DNA of 64,000 bases from CAVVVS01 sp963751355 (GCA_963751355.1 CAVVVS010000080.1:1-64000), one strand, 5' to 3'; positions 9,120-19,466 are shown, numbered from the stretch's first letter. Made by a program: numbers and translations. Notes: generated by a model from the sequence alone, not told the origin.

Positions 9120-9659
9120 TTAATTATGTGCTACATTTTTATGAGGATTATTTAAAATATAAAAAAGTCTTTCGCCCTTTTCATCAAATATTTTATGATG
9201 TAATTTTAATCCGAGCTTTTCGAGTGCTTTTGTTGAAGGTAAATTATTAGGTCGTACAGTTGCAGCAATTTTATTTTGATCTAGAACGTTAAAACCGGTT
9301 TCAATTGCTTTATTTGCCATTTCGTTCGCATAACCTTTTCCCCATGCTGAAGAATTAAATCTAAAATAAAGATTGAGCATTTTCTCATTCTCAATTTCTT
9401 TAAACATGATTCTGCCGAAACCAATTACGTTTTCTGACTTTTCGATTTTTGAAACAGCCCAATAACCAAAATTATATTTATTCCAATGCTGAATCCATCT
9501 TTGAAGTCCTTTTCTACTTTCTTCAATTGATTTATCCGTTCCGGAAGGATTATAACGGTTGGTCTCAGGATTACTGTGAAATCTAAATACAGCATAAATA
9601 TCATTTTCATTTGGCGCGCGAAGGATTAGCCGTTTAGTAGTTAAATTGTTTAAATTCAT
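9120..9659 (-). CDS. GNAT acetyltransferase, RimJ/RimL-like
   Basis: A 179-aa protein starting MNLNNLTTKRLILRAP, the usual opening of RimJ/RimL-type N-acetyltransferases. The acetyl-CoA binding region is represented by WGKGYANEMANKAI, followed by the KIAATVRPNNLPSTKALEKLG helix-strand typical of the fold. It transfers an acetyl group from acetyl-CoA to an amine; the target could be a protein N-terminus or a small molecule. It stands alone between the molybdenum hydroxylase genes and a small membrane-protein remnant. Confidence 0.85.
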   Translation of the reverse strand: MNLNNLTTKRLILRAPNENDIYAVFRFHSNPETNRYNPSGTDKSIEESRKGLQRWIQHWNKYNFGYWAVSKIEKSENVIGFGRIMFKEIENEKMLNLYFRFNSSAWGKGYANEMANKAIETGFNVLDQNKIAATVRPNNLPSTKALEKLGLKLHHKIFDEKGERLFYILNNPHKNVAHN

Positions 9660-9687
9660 TTTTTATTTAATTCTTATCTCTTGAAAC

Positions 9688-9885
9688 TCATCTTCTCACT
9701 CTGTCGAGTTCCTTTTTCAAAACAAATTCGGTATTGTATTTGGCTTTAACACCTTGCGATATTTTTTCGAACATTCACGGAGGAAGGCACCATGCACCCA
9801 TAAGCATAAATAACGTTAAGACAGTATATTTAATGAAACGCAGTAAAGAACGGGCAAACTTACTTATTTTATAGTTAAAATTCAT
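9688..9885 (-). pseudogene. Small membrane protein with in-frame TGA; paralogue of the gene at 13168-13362
   Basis: From ATG 9885-9883 a 66-codon frame runs to TGA 9690-9688 and is interrupted only by TGA at 9777-9775 (codon 37). Read through, it gives an N-terminal basic stretch, one transmembrane segment ending FMLMGAWCLPP, the TGA, then MFEKISQGVKAKYN and a basic tail. The gene at 13168-13362 has the same layout, with FMLLGAWCLPPS-MFEKIS, and Ser (AGT) at the TGA position. The frame and length stay intact after the TGA. It could be a recent nonsense mutant, a two-piece gene (TGA is followed directly by ATG) or, less likely, a recoded codon. Confidence 0.5.
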
Positions 9886-10202
9886 TTCAACTAATTTTAA
9901 TCAGGTTATTTTTCTATCTTTTATTTAGAATAAATAAAACAACATGTTTACATAAGTCAAAAATATTAGCTAAAACTTGATAGGATTATTTTATAAAAAT
10001 ATTAAGAAGCGGAACTTGTTAATGAACAGTAACGCTGACTCTTATAATATCTTATTTCGCAGGGGCTCTAATATTTTTTAATTTTTTCCGATAATAAAAT
10101 TGCATTTATGGATTTTTAATTAATACATTTTTACATAGATTATTTGTAAAGTTTTTTATTTAGCGGAATTTATAATTAAAGGATTATAAAGGGAGAAACA
10201 AC
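9886..10202. other. Intergenic, no gene seen
   Basis: AT-rich divergent gap between the small membrane-protein locus (minus) and the FmdB-like gene (plus). It should hold both promoters. A purine-rich AGGGAGAAAC ribosome-binding site precedes the FmdB start. Nothing else is recognisable. Confidence 0.4.
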
Positions 10203-10370
10203 ATGCCGGTCTATGAATTCAAATGTAAGAAATGCAGCAAAATATTTTCTCTGCAATTGTTGATTTCAGATTATGACAAGAGAAAATCATTTTCGTGTCC
10301 TTATTGCAAAAGCAAGAGTGTAAAACGTATATTTACCGGTTTTACGGCTATAACATCAAAGAAAAGTTAA
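10203..10370 (+). CDS. FmdB-family zinc ribbon protein
   Basis: A 55-aa protein starting MPVYEFKCKKCSKIF, with two CxxC knuckles (C8/C11 and C32/C35 in SCPYCKSK). This matches the FmdB putative regulatory zinc-ribbon family, whose members almost always begin MPxYEYxCxxCG. A purine-rich ribosome-binding site (GGGAGA) lies just upstream. The family is annotated as regulatory in methylotrophs, but its role elsewhere is not established. It stands alone on the plus strand. Confidence 0.8.
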   Translation: MPVYEFKCKKCSKIFSLQLLISDYDKRKSFSCPYCKSKSVKRIFTGFTAITSKKS

Positions 10371-10548
10371 AGACAGAAAAGAATTTTATGATAATATAGA
10401 AGTATAGTTTTTCCGTATTTAGCTGAATTTGAAATATTAAATAATGTACTGAATATAAAAACAAATTTATTGATTGTTCCTTCGAAACTATTATTTTACA
10501 AATGTTGATTTTTAAATTCTTATATACCCAAATCATTAAGAACATATT

Positions 10549-12862
10549 ATGTTCAATATGAAAAAACATTCCATCCAAAAGTTATCCCTTCTCATTTTTA
10601 CGATTTTATTCGTCTCTTCTTTTGTTTATTCTCAGGATAGATCATTTCTTCCAAAGATAAAATCTGCGACAGGCAAAGAGAAAATAGATCTTATGAATGA
10701 TTATGCGGCATCTTTCATAAGAAGAAACCCATCGGAGAGACTTCGGATTTCTAAAGATGCTTTGGCTGAAGCCCGAAAGATAAATTATAAAAAAGGAATA
10801 GCTTTTTCTTTTAAATAATTGCGGACTTAGTTATTACTATGTAAATAAATATTCTGATGCGCTTCTATACTTAAAAAAAGCATTTCCAATATTTGTCCAA
10901 TTGAAAGATTCAGCGGCAATGGGAGGCGTTTATAATAATATTGCAAATGCTTTTCAAAAATGGGGGAAAATTGATAGCTCTATCCACTTTAATAAACTCG
11001 CCCTTGAAATAAGAAAAAAAATAAATTCCAAATCTGCAATGGCTACTTCTATTACAAATCTAGGACTTTTGGAATTGACAATGGGAAATTATTTAGAAGC
11101 TCTTCATTATTTCAAGCGTGCTCTTAATCTAAGGCAGGAAAGCGGAAGACCATTATCTATTGCAGGTTCATTGAATAATATAGGCACTTTATATTGGCAC
11201 TGGGGAAAGTTGAGCAGCGCCCTAGAATATTACGAAAAATCATTAAAGCTTAGTATTTCTGAAGATTATACTCACGGTATTGTTATTGCCGAGTTAAATA
11301 TCGGTTTAATCAATATTGATTTGGGTAATTTGGATTTTGCCGAAACTTACATTAAAAACGCAATTAGCGAGGCAGACAGCGCCCAGCTTAAAAAAGGAAT
11401 TGCTAACGGATATTATTATCTGGCAATTCTAAATAATAAAAAAGGAAAGTGTAAATTATCGCTCAATTACATTAGTAAAAGTTTACCATATTTTAAAAAC
11501 ACAAACGATTACAATGCTCTCTCAAAATTATATACATTAAAAGCAAAAAATTTTATCACTCTAAAGGATAATGAAGAAGCAAAATCATCATTAAAAGCCG
11601 CATTTGACTTTTCTAAAAAAGTTGAAGACGAATCTTTGCAGGCATCCGTAATGCAAGTTATGGGTATGTTGGAATTAGTTAAAAACAACTTTCAAGCTGC
11701 CTTGATGCAAACTAAAGAAAGTTTAAGAATAAATAAGAAAAAGCATCAGCTGGAACAAATTGTACAGAACTATCTGCAGCTTGCTGATATACAAATGAAG
11801 ATAGGAGATTATAAATCAGCTGCACTAAGTTTAACACAATATTCTTCTCACAAGGATAGTCTGTTCAATCAGAAACTCACCGGGAATATTGCTAACTGGC
11901 GGGTAAAGTATGAAACTGCAAAAAAAGAGAATCAAATATTAAAATTGAACAAAGAAAATGAGCTGCATCTTTCTGAAATATCAAGACAAAAAACATTAAG
12001 AAATTTATTTATAATTATTTCATTTCTGATTCTGCTGCTTCTGGTTATGCTTTTCTATTTCTCACGTCACTACAAAAGGATGAACAGAACAATAAACAAG
12101 AAAAACGGTTTACTTGATGATCTGAACCAGAAGCTTGAAGATCAAAATTCAAAACTAACAATTGCTAATAACTCTAAAAATAAATTGTTTTCTATTGTTG
12201 CACATGATCTTAAAGGTCCGTTTAACGGATTGATGGGGTTGACATCGATATTAGATGAAGAAATACAAAGCATGAGCGAAGAAGATATTAAAGTAATTGC
12301 TAAATCAATTAATACTTCTTCCAAAAGATTGTTTAAGCTAACCAAAAATTTGTTAGATTGGGCAATGATACAAACTGAAACTATAGAACCAAATCCTCAA
12401 TCATTTGAAGTTAAAGATTTAATTAGGGAGTTTTTGGAAACTGTGAAGCCGGTTTCAGATGAAAAAGATATTATTCTGGAATCGGTAATTTCTGAAAGTA
12501 CAAAAGTTTATTGCGATCCGCAAATATTAGATACCATTTTACGAAACCTTGTAAACAATGCTATTAAATTTACTCTAAAAGGCGGGCGCGTTAGTTTAAT
12601 CATAAATGAAGATGATCATCATACTAAATTTAGTATTAAAGACAGCGGTGTTGGTATTGAGCCGGAAGAATTAAAACAAATTTTTAGTAAAAATAAATTT
12701 CTCTCAACAAATGGAACCGACGGTGAAAACGGTACCGGATTAGGCCTAAAAATTTGTAAAGAGTTGATTGAAATGAGCGGAGGAAAACTTGACGGCAGAA
12801 GCATTCCGGGCAAAGGAACCGAATTTTATTTTACTCTTCCTCAAAAAGCAAATGTGAATTAA
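10549..12862 (+). pseudogene. TPR-containing membrane sensor histidine kinase, broken by one frameshift
   Basis: The first 89 codons (10549-10818) encode a signal peptide and the first TPR helices. The rest (open from before 10901 to 12862) is in the next frame and encodes further TPR repeats, a coiled coil, a transmembrane segment and a kinase. Removing one T from the run at 10809-10812 joins the parts perfectly (KKGIAFS + LNNCGLSYYYVNKYSDA). The kinase has its H-box (IVAHDLKGP, His at 12203-12205), N-box (LVNNAIKFT), and G-boxes (DSGVGI, GTGLGLKIC). No response regulator is adjacent. This may be a real inactivation or a homopolymer sequencing error; without the shift it would be a normal hybrid of about 770 aa. 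Confidence 0.85.
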
Positions 12863-13023
12863 TTTTTCTTTTTATACCACAGTAATACAGAACTCTCTAA
12901 CAAAAACGACCACCACACAAAACTCTACCATAAAAAGTTACTTATAAGCTCCTGCTAATAATTCTGAGATAATTTAAAGACAAATTATATTCATCACTGT
13001 TTACCAAGGAAATATCTTTATAA

Positions 13024-13158
13024 TTAAATTTATTCAAACTTTATCATAAAAGTGATTGGATACATTCTGAAGTAGCTGATAAAAGTTGGCAGCAATTAAA
13101 AACAAATGGTTTATTGCATACATGTGCAGGTCAACATCTAACCGAACATATTTTATGA
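13024..13158 (+). pseudogene. Unrecognised C-terminal coding remnant
   Basis: A 44-codon open stretch with no start codon ends at TGA 13156-13158 and reads ...KSDWIHSEVADKSWQQLK then ..NGLLHTCAGQHLTEHIL. Its composition looks like a real protein tail (Trp, His, Cys, amphipathic helix) and not like AT-rich noise. I cannot name the family. It sits in the otherwise empty gap after the histidine kinase. It may be the tail of a deleted gene, like other remnants in this window. Confidence 0.3.
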
Positions 13159-13167
13159 AACAATACT

Positions 13168-13362
13168 TTATCGAACGCGTCCCCGTTTCCTCTTCATCAC
13201 TAATTCTATATTAAACTTTGCTCTCATTTCGTGCGATATCTTTTCAAACATACTTGGAGGAAGGCACCAAGCACCAAGAAGCATGAAAATCATTAAAATA
13301 GAATAACGTAAAAATCTTATTAATGCTTTAAATAATTTGTTAACTCTCAAACATGTATTCAT
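13168..13362 (-). CDS. Small single-pass membrane protein, unknown function
   Basis: A 64-aa protein with a basic N-terminus, one transmembrane segment (about residues 17-36, ending MLLGAWCLPPS), and a highly basic C-terminal tail (KRKRGRVR). I do not recognise a family. What supports it as a gene is its paralogue at 9688-9885, which conserves the transmembrane end GAWCLPP and the following MFEKIS at protein level. The basic tail would face the cytoplasm and could touch nucleic acid or lipid head groups. Function is unknown. Confidence 0.55.
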   Translation of the reverse strand: MNTCLRVNKLFKALIRFLRYSILMIFMLLGAWCLPPSMFEKISHEMRAKFNIELVMKRKRGRVR

Positions 13363-13481
13363 AACTTCTATCCATGATCATACAAATAATAAAGTTGTAT
13401 GATATAAATACTGAATTTAATATTATTATTTGAACTTATATACACAATCCTTATACCTTTATAACCGTATACCCAAACTTC

Positions 13482-14528
13482 TTACTTCGTAGGTTTCCAA
13501 ATAAACTTTCCATCATGATTAATATATCCCCATTTATCATTAATTTTTACCAATGCCAATCCTTTGTAAAATGCGTTAGCTTCATCAAAGCGGGGTTTTA
13601 TAATGATTTTACCATCGGTATTAATATAGCCCATTTTATCGCCTATTTTTAATACGGCTAATCCCTCCACAAATTTAGAGACAACATCATATTTGGGTTG
13701 AATTACAAATTGACCCGATGAATTTATGAATCCCCATTTACCTGATTTTTTTACGAGCGCAAGATTACCGGAAAATGAACGTGCATCCTCATAAGAAGAG
13801 GGTATGACCATTTTTCCGGTAGTGTCAATAAAACCCCATTTGTCATTAATTTTTACCGGGGCAAGGCCCATAGAAAAATATCCAACCAACTGAAATTGAG
13901 GCTTAATTACAACATCACCTTTTTTATTTATAAAACCTTCCTTTGCTGCGATAGTAACATTAGCTAAATTTTCATGAAAATTTCCGGCACGGTCAAAATG
14001 AGGCGGGATAACAACTTTTCCTTTTCTATTAATATATCCATAGGTCTCACCGACAGGAATAAATAAGAATCTTTTTGTGGCTGCGACTACAGCAAGTCCT
14101 TCCGAAAAATTATTTGCCTCATCGAAATTGGGCTTTATAACTTCCTTATACGCAGTATCAATATATCCCCATTTGGAATTTCCGAAAGCCTCACCAATAT
14201 ATTTTACAGCGGCAAGTCCCTCATGAAAGACATTCCCGTTTACATATTCCGAAATTTTGTGATAAATACCTTGCCTGTTAATGTAGCCCCATTGGTCCTG
14301 TGCATAAGATCCGTCAGCCAATTTTGATATTAATTGTACACGCGCACGCCTGTCAAAAAAAATTGTAGCTTGGTCGTATTTTGGTTGAATAACAATTTTG
14401 CCGGAACTATTTATAAAACCGTATTTATTGTTTATGACTACCGGAAATAAGGTCGATTGCCCGAAGCAAAAAGGAGTCAATATTAAAAAGAAAAATATTC
14501 CGCATATGATTGTGAATAGACGTTTCAT
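13482..14528 (-). CDS. WG-repeat protein, exported
   Basis: A 348-aa protein with a signal peptide (hydrophobic residues 7-22, then FGQS) and about nine WG/KWG repeats. Typical units read KWGFIDTTGKMVIPSSYEDA and KMGYINTDGKIIIKPRFDEA. The repeats fill the whole mature protein and would form a beta-propeller-like or solenoid fold. The WG family is common in Bacteroidota and is thought to mediate protein binding; no enzymatic motif is present. It is a single-gene unit on the minus strand. Confidence 0.88.
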   Translation of the reverse strand: MKRLFTIICGIFFFLILTPFCFGQSTLFPVVINNKYGFINSSGKIVIQPKYDQATIFFDRRARVQLISKLADGSYAQDQWGYINRQGIYHKISEYVNGNVFHEGLAAVKYIGEAFGNSKWGYIDTAYKEVIKPNFDEANNFSEGLAVVAATKRFLFIPVGETYGYINRKGKVVIPPHFDRAGNFHENLANVTIAAKEGFINKKGDVVIKPQFQLVGYFSMGLAPVKINDKWGFIDTTGKMVIPSSYEDARSFSGNLALVKKSGKWGFINSSGQFVIQPKYDVVSKFVEGLAVLKIGDKMGYINTDGKIIIKPRFDEANAFYKGLALVKINDKWGYINHDGKFIWKPTK

Positions 14529-15000
14529 AAAATAATTTTCCCATCAGGTTATGTTAAGAGTGTACAAAATTATGTCCTTCACATTAAAAAAACTAAATAT
14601 TATATCCAATACCAAAACGGAATGTATTATATTCAAAACATATATTGTTTCAAAAATGAACGGTGTTAAAAATAAATTATAATAAAAACCGTTGCAGTAA
14701 TTCATTTCTATATCCGTCCCTGCTTGCTCTTCTTTATTTGAGAAGTTTTATATGTAAAATTAATTGTAGCGTATTTATTATCTAATATCTAATTTAATTC
14801 TACATTTATGGATTATAACCCATTGATTGCTATATAGGGAAATTATTGGTGATCACTTCTATGATTCTATCTATTTATTCGACATAAACTAAAACTCGTC
14901 ATAAGTTCTTTGGAAATGATTTTTTTGTCTTTTCTTCACCTAAACTTTTTATATTATCTTAATAATCATCGCCTCACTCCAAAAAAATTATTTTGAAAAT
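14529..15000. other. Intergenic, no clear gene
   Basis: Gap of about 470 bp between two minus-strand genes. It should contain the promoter of the WG-repeat gene. On the minus strand a short piece ending at 14593 reads FEYNTFRFGIGYNI and a stop. It could be the last strand of an outer-membrane barrel, but it is too short to call. Confidence 0.35.
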
Positions 15001-15894
15001 TTAATTCTTAGTAACTAAAACCCAATCAACCAGCATTTTAGCTTGATTATTTTTTATCATGTTCACCGTTGATTCAGGTAAACCGAAATACGGAGAATTT
15101 ATTCCGCTTGTTTTTTCCGGGTATGCACCGCCCAGAGCAAGATTAAGAATTAAAAATTTCGGATTATCAAAAGCCCACTTTCCGTAATGCTCTACCATTG
15201 CTCGTGTAACCCGGTAAAATAACTTGCCGTCTATTTTGAAAATCAAATACTCTTTCGTCCAGTCAACAGAATAAACATGCCAATGAGTAACATCGTTATT
15301 AGCATTAAAATAAACTTTATTTACCAAAGGAGTTTCTCCAAAATAACCTGGTCCGTGCATAGCACAACTAACCCAATCACTTTCTCCAACATTTTCCATA
15401 ACATCGATCTCGCCGGTTGCCGGCCAGCGGCCTGTTCCGAGGATCCAGAATGCCGGCCAGAATCCGCTGCCTGCCGGAAGTTTTATCCTTGCAGAAACAT
15501 TACCGTAAGCAAATTCATATTTACCGCGAGTATTTATTCTACCGGAGGTAAAATCAAAATTTTTATCTTGCTGTGTTTTAAAACCGTGGCGATATCGCGG
15601 CTGGATTATAAGAGCTCCGTCTTTAGCTCCTTCGGCATCTTTTCCGTGTGCAATATAAATATTGGATGACGAATCAACATAAGCCTGCTGCTCATTGTTA
15701 ACAACTCTCCCTGTTATTACAACGTTCCATTTTGTTCGGTCTAATGATTTCCCTGAAAAATTATCGAAAAATAAAGTGTCGCCTTTTACTAATTGCGTTT
15801 TGCTTACTTGCGCTTCTAATGAATCTCCTTCTAATAATATGAAAGTAGAGCATAAAATTAAGATAGTAAATACAGCCGTTAAAATTTTTTTCAT
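15001..15894 (-). CDS. Glycoside hydrolase family 16 (laminarinase/beta-glucanase-like), exported
   Basis: A 297-aa protein with a signal peptide (residues 1-29). The mature part is a single GH16 jelly-roll domain. The catalytic signature is GEIDVMENVG, with nucleophile E162, D164 and acid/base E167. Aromatic cleft segments such as GSGFWPAFWILG precede it. GH16 enzymes cut beta-1,3 or mixed-linkage glucans, agar, carrageenan or xyloglucan; EIDVMENVG is usual in laminarinase-type members. With a sugar importer and a pentose-phosphate cluster nearby, use of external glucans is plausible. No carbohydrate-binding module or sorting domain is attached. Confidence 0.92.
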   Translation of the reverse strand: MKKILTAVFTILILCSTFILLEGDSLEAQVSKTQLVKGDTLFFDNFSGKSLDRTKWNVVITGRVVNNEQQAYVDSSSNIYIAHGKDAEGAKDGALIIQPRYRHGFKTQQDKNFDFTSGRINTRGKYEFAYGNVSARIKLPAGSGFWPAFWILGTGRWPATGEIDVMENVGESDWVSCAMHGPGYFGETPLVNKVYFNANNDVTHWHVYSVDWTKEYLIFKIDGKLFYRVTRAMVEHYGKWAFDNPKFLILNLALGGAYPEKTSGINSPYFGLPESTVNMIKNNQAKMLVDWVLVTKN

Positions 15895-15980
15895 TATTAT
15901 TCCCCCGATTTTAATTTTTTTAACAAAAATATTGTTTAAATAATTATCTTGAAGAAACTAAAACTAATTTACATATTCTT

Positions 15981-17003
15981 TTACGTCCATTCCTTAATAG
16001 GCGTAGTTGATTTTACTATGTGCATTCCGGCATCGGCAAATTTTTTGAATGCGGCATCGGCTTCATCCGTGTAATCGATTACGCCGGGAATTACAACCGG
16101 TGATGTACAATCTTCTAACAAGTAAACTTTATTAGTAAGATATTTTTGACGCCTCAATAAATCATTTAACAAATCTTCAATCGTCCATGCTACACAATGA
16201 CTCTTTGCTTCGCCCGCAATTATTACCATATCAAATTGCAGAAGCTTATTGATTAAGTTTTCATTCTTATTTGCAATTGATTTTTCTTCCAGACCTTGTT
16301 TCACTTCAGGCCCGAAGACAGAGTAATGTTCGGTTAAAGGATTATTTCCTTTTACTTGAATTTTAGGCTGAGCGTATCTTGCAATACTGTGAAAGAAAAT
16401 TGCTTCTTCAAGAGAAGAGACAAGCGCATGCCCTATTCCGCCTAACATGGCATGATACGGCCAGATGGTAAGATTATATTTACCAGATCTTTTTAACTGC
16501 TTTGCATAATGCAGTAGATATTCTTTAGAATATTTTTCATCTATTCCCAAATCTGCACATACTGCCGGGTTCATTTTCCATTTACCGTTCTCCACATCTT
16601 CAACCGAAACTAATGTGTAAGGTTCGGGATGTTTTCCTTCATTATTTATTAAAAAGATTGAATGAAATATTTGCATTGGAAGATGAGTGTCCATTGTTGG
16701 AATTATTTCGGTGATACTGCCAAGGTTGTGGTAAATAAAATTACATAATCGCTTTACATCTTCCACGGCACCATTCCCGGATCTGCCGGATGCAAATAAT
16801 TCAAAGTCGGGATTACAAAATGTATTCTGCATATCAACAATGAGTAATCCTATTTTAAATTTATCGTTTGCCGATGCATTTATGTTATGTTTCTTAGCCC
16901 AGTCTCTTGCCTCCGCAGCTCTCTTTTCATAATCAACTTTCCAAACGCTGCCGGCTTTATTTTCATCAAAATGCGAAGGTAAAGGTAATTCTTTTAAATC
17001 CAT
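15981..17003 (-). CDS. Isochorismatase-like cysteine hydrolase (nicotinamidase-related)
   Basis: A 340-aa protein with the catalytic Asp57 in LLIVDMQNTFC, a NIWPYHAMLGG-like strand and loop, and the nucleophilic Cys (about residue 270) in AGEAKSHCVAWTIEDLL. These are the landmarks of the isochorismatase/nicotinamidase superfamily. The protein is much longer than typical PncA (about 200 aa), with an extra N-terminal region and an insert in the middle, so it belongs to an extended subgroup of unknown substrate. It is cytoplasmic, with no signal peptide. Amidase action on a small amide is likely. Confidence 0.82.
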   Translation of the reverse strand: MDLKELPLPSHFDENKAGSVWKVDYEKRAAEARDWAKKHNINASANDKFKIGLLIVDMQNTFCNPDFELFASGRSGNGAVEDVKRLCNFIYHNLGSITEIIPTMDTHLPMQIFHSIFLINNEGKHPEPYTLVSVEDVENGKWKMNPAVCADLGIDEKYSKEYLLHYAKQLKRSGKYNLTIWPYHAMLGGIGHALVSSLEEAIFFHSIARYAQPKIQVKGNNPLTEHYSVFGPEVKQGLEEKSIANKNENLINKLLQFDMVIIAGEAKSHCVAWTIEDLLNDLLRRQKYLTNKVYLLEDCTSPVVIPGVIDYTDEADAAFKKFADAGMHIVKSTTPIKEWT

Positions 17004-17444
17004 TTTTTACTCCTAAAAGCCAATACTGTGGAAAAGGAATTTTAACTCTTTATTTTAATCAATTTATAATTAGATATATAAAATTGCAAAGACAATCAAT
17101 TGCATTAGAATCCTTATGTCATAAATCATATTAAAATGTGGAGAGTTTTAAGAAAAAAAGTTATTTTAAAAAATAAAAATACATTAAAGATATCTCACAT
17201 TATATTCATATACCTTTATACTTTTTCGTGTCATTCTTTGATACATGTTACAACTCTTTGACTTTATCATGCTTAATTTGTAATTAGTTTACTATAAAGG
17301 AGTTAAGTTTACAATTCATTATAATTTTACTCAAATTATCTTTTAATAGTGAATTTTGTATTCATGTCAACTTGTTAAATCGACTTATAAGAACCACAGA
17401 GAAAATATTTAAAATATGAACGGTGAAAGAAAGGACAGAAAATT
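17004..17444. other. Divergent intergenic region upstream of the pentose-phosphate cluster
   Basis: This gap separates the minus-strand hydrolase from transketolase and must carry the promoter that drives the pentose-phosphate genes. A purine-rich GAAAGGAC ribosome-binding site precedes the transketolase ATG. I saw no operator palindrome or riboswitch fold. Confidence 0.45.
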
Positions 17445-19466
17445 ATGGCGGGAGTAATTCAAAAATCAATTGAAGAATTATCAATTAATACCATACGAAC
17501 TTTATCAATGGACGCTGTGCAAAAGGCTAATTCCGGTCATCCCGGAACTCCGATGGCTCTGGCGCCTGCAGCATATGTTTTGTGGAATAAATATTTAAAA
17601 CATAATCCTAAAAATCCGAAATGGTTTAACCGCGACCGGTTTATATTATCGAACGGGCATGCTTCTATGCTGCTTTATTCTTTATTATATCTTACCGGTT
17701 ACGATGTTTCACTGGACGACTTGAAAAATTTCAGGCAGTGGGACAGCATAACGCCGGGGCATCCCGAGTACGGGTTGACTCCCGGAGTGGAAACTACAAC
17801 CGGTCCGCTGGGACAGGGTATAATGAACGCAGTTGGAATGGCAATGGCGGAAAGACATCTTGCCGCATTATTTAATAAAGACGGATATGATATTGTAGAT
17901 CACTTTACTTATGTATTCTGTGGTGACGGTGATTTTATGGAAGGTGCATCAAACGAAGCGGCTTCTCTTGCCGGTCATTTGGAACTGGGAAAATTAATCT
18001 ATATTTACGATGATAATCATATAAGCATCGAAGGAAATACGAAACTAAGTTATTCCGATGATGTTGCCGCACGATTTAAAGGATATAACTGGCATGTTCA
18101 AAATGTCGGCGATCATGCAAATAATCTTGAGGCTCTATCCGGTGCTATCGAGAATGCAAAAAAAGAAAACAATAAACCTTCGCTTATAATTGTAAGATCA
18201 CATATCGGTTACGGAGCGCCGCACCTACAGGACACATCGGAGGCTCACGGTTCCCCGTTAGGCGAAGAAGAAATAAAATTAACCAAGAAATTTTACGGCT
18301 GGCCCGAAGATAAACAGTTTTATGTTCCCGAAGAAGTATTGAACCATATGCATGAAGCTGCTGATCGCGGAAAGAAGTTCGAAGACGAATGGAATGAATT
18401 ATATTCATCTTATAAGAAAGAATATCCTGAATTAGCAGAAAAATTTGAAGCATCATTAAAAGGTGAATTACCGGATGGATGGGATGCGGATATAAAAGAA
18501 TTTAAACAATCCGATGGTCCTATGGCAACTAGAAACGCCGGTGGAACCGTTATAAATGCATTTGCAGATAAAGTCCCCTGGTTCATGGGCGGAAGCGGAG
18601 ATTTATCCCCTTCAACAAAAACATTAATTAAAAGCTCGGGCTATTTCGAAAAAGGAAGTTATCAAAACAGAAATATTGCCTGGGGAGTACGAGAGCATAA
18701 TATGTGCTCGGCAGCCAACGGGCTGGCGCTGCACGGAGGCATCAGACCTTTTGCTGCAACGTTTTTTATTTTTACCGATTATGCACGCCCGGCGATTCGT
18801 TTAACTTCTTTAATGGAATTGCCGGTTATTTATGTAATGACGCATGACTCAATCGGTGTGGGAGAAGACGGTCCGACTCATCAACCGGTAGAGCAGCTTG
18901 CTTCACTGAGAGCCGTACCGAATCTTTACATAATTCGTCCAGCCGATGCAAACGAAACAGCATATGCATGGCGTGCGGCGATGAACCGGGAAAAAGGTCC
19001 CACAATGCTGGTATTATCACGGCAGAAGTTGCCCATTTTCGACCGCACCAAAACCGGACCGGCGGAAGGTGTTCTGAAAGGCGCTTACATATTATCGAAA
19101 GAAAAAGGCGATAAGCCCGATGTAATTTTAATTGCAAGCGGTTCGGAAGTTCAACTGATTTTAGAGGCTCAAGAAAAACTAACAGTTGAAGGTGTTGATG
19201 CGAGAGTTGTCAGCATGCCTAGCTGGAAATTATTTAAAGATCAATCTGAAAATTACATTAACGAAGTTTTGCCGCCGGATGTGGAAGCAAGATTAGCCGT
19301 AGAAGCCGCTTCATCTTTCGGATGGTGTGAGTGGGTCGGCAGAAAAGGTGATGTAATCGGAATAGACAAATTCGGAGCAAGCGCACCTGCAAATGAAATA
19401 TTTAAGCATTATGGGTTTACCGTAGAAAATATAACATTGAGAGCAAAAAAGCTTTTGAATAAATAG
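17445..19466 (+). CDS. tkt: Transketolase
   Basis: A 673-aa full-length enzyme. Visible landmarks are the substrate-binding TPGHPEYG and TTGPLGQGI blocks, the thiamine-diphosphate motif (GDGDFMEG ... DDNHISIEG), the catalytic VREHNMCSAANG glutamate, and HDSIGVGEDGPTHQP. It moves two-carbon units between sugar phosphates in the non-oxidative pentose-phosphate pathway. It is the first gene of a plus-strand series continuing with transaldolase-isomerase (109 bp later), two G6PDHs and 6PGDH. It probably marks the start of an operon. Confidence 0.97.
   Translation: MAGVIQKSIEELSINTIRTLSMDAVQKANSGHPGTPMALAPAAYVLWNKYLKHNPKNPKWFNRDRFILSNGHASMLLYSLLYLTGYDVSLDDLKNFRQWDSITPGHPEYGLTPGVETTTGPLGQGIMNAVGMAMAERHLAALFNKDGYDIVDHFTYVFCGDGDFMEGASNEAASLAGHLELGKLIYIYDDNHISIEGNTKLSYSDDVAARFKGYNWHVQNVGDHANNLEALSGAIENAKKENNKPSLIIVRSHIGYGAPHLQDTSEAHGSPLGEEEIKLTKKFYGWPEDKQFYVPEEVLNHMHEAADRGKKFEDEWNELYSSYKKEYPELAEKFEASLKGELPDGWDADIKEFKQSDGPMATRNAGGTVINAFADKVPWFMGGSGDLSPSTKTLIKSSGYFEKGSYQNRNIAWGVREHNMCSAANGLALHGGIRPFAATFFIFTDYARPAIRLTSLMELPVIYVMTHDSIGVGEDGPTHQPVEQLASLRAVPNLYIIRPADANETAYAWRAAMNREKGPTMLVLSRQKLPIFDRTKTGPAEGVLKGAYILSKEKGDKPDVILIASGSEVQLILEAQEKLTVEGVDARVVSMPSWKLFKDQSENYINEVLPPDVEARLAVEAASSFGWCEWVGRKGDVIGIDKFGASAPANEIFKHYGFTVENITLRAKKLLNK

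Noticed and set aside
10801..10822. Programmed frameshift in the histidine kinase
   Set aside because: There is no known slippery heptamer or downstream structure; a one-base error or mutation in the T-run is simpler.
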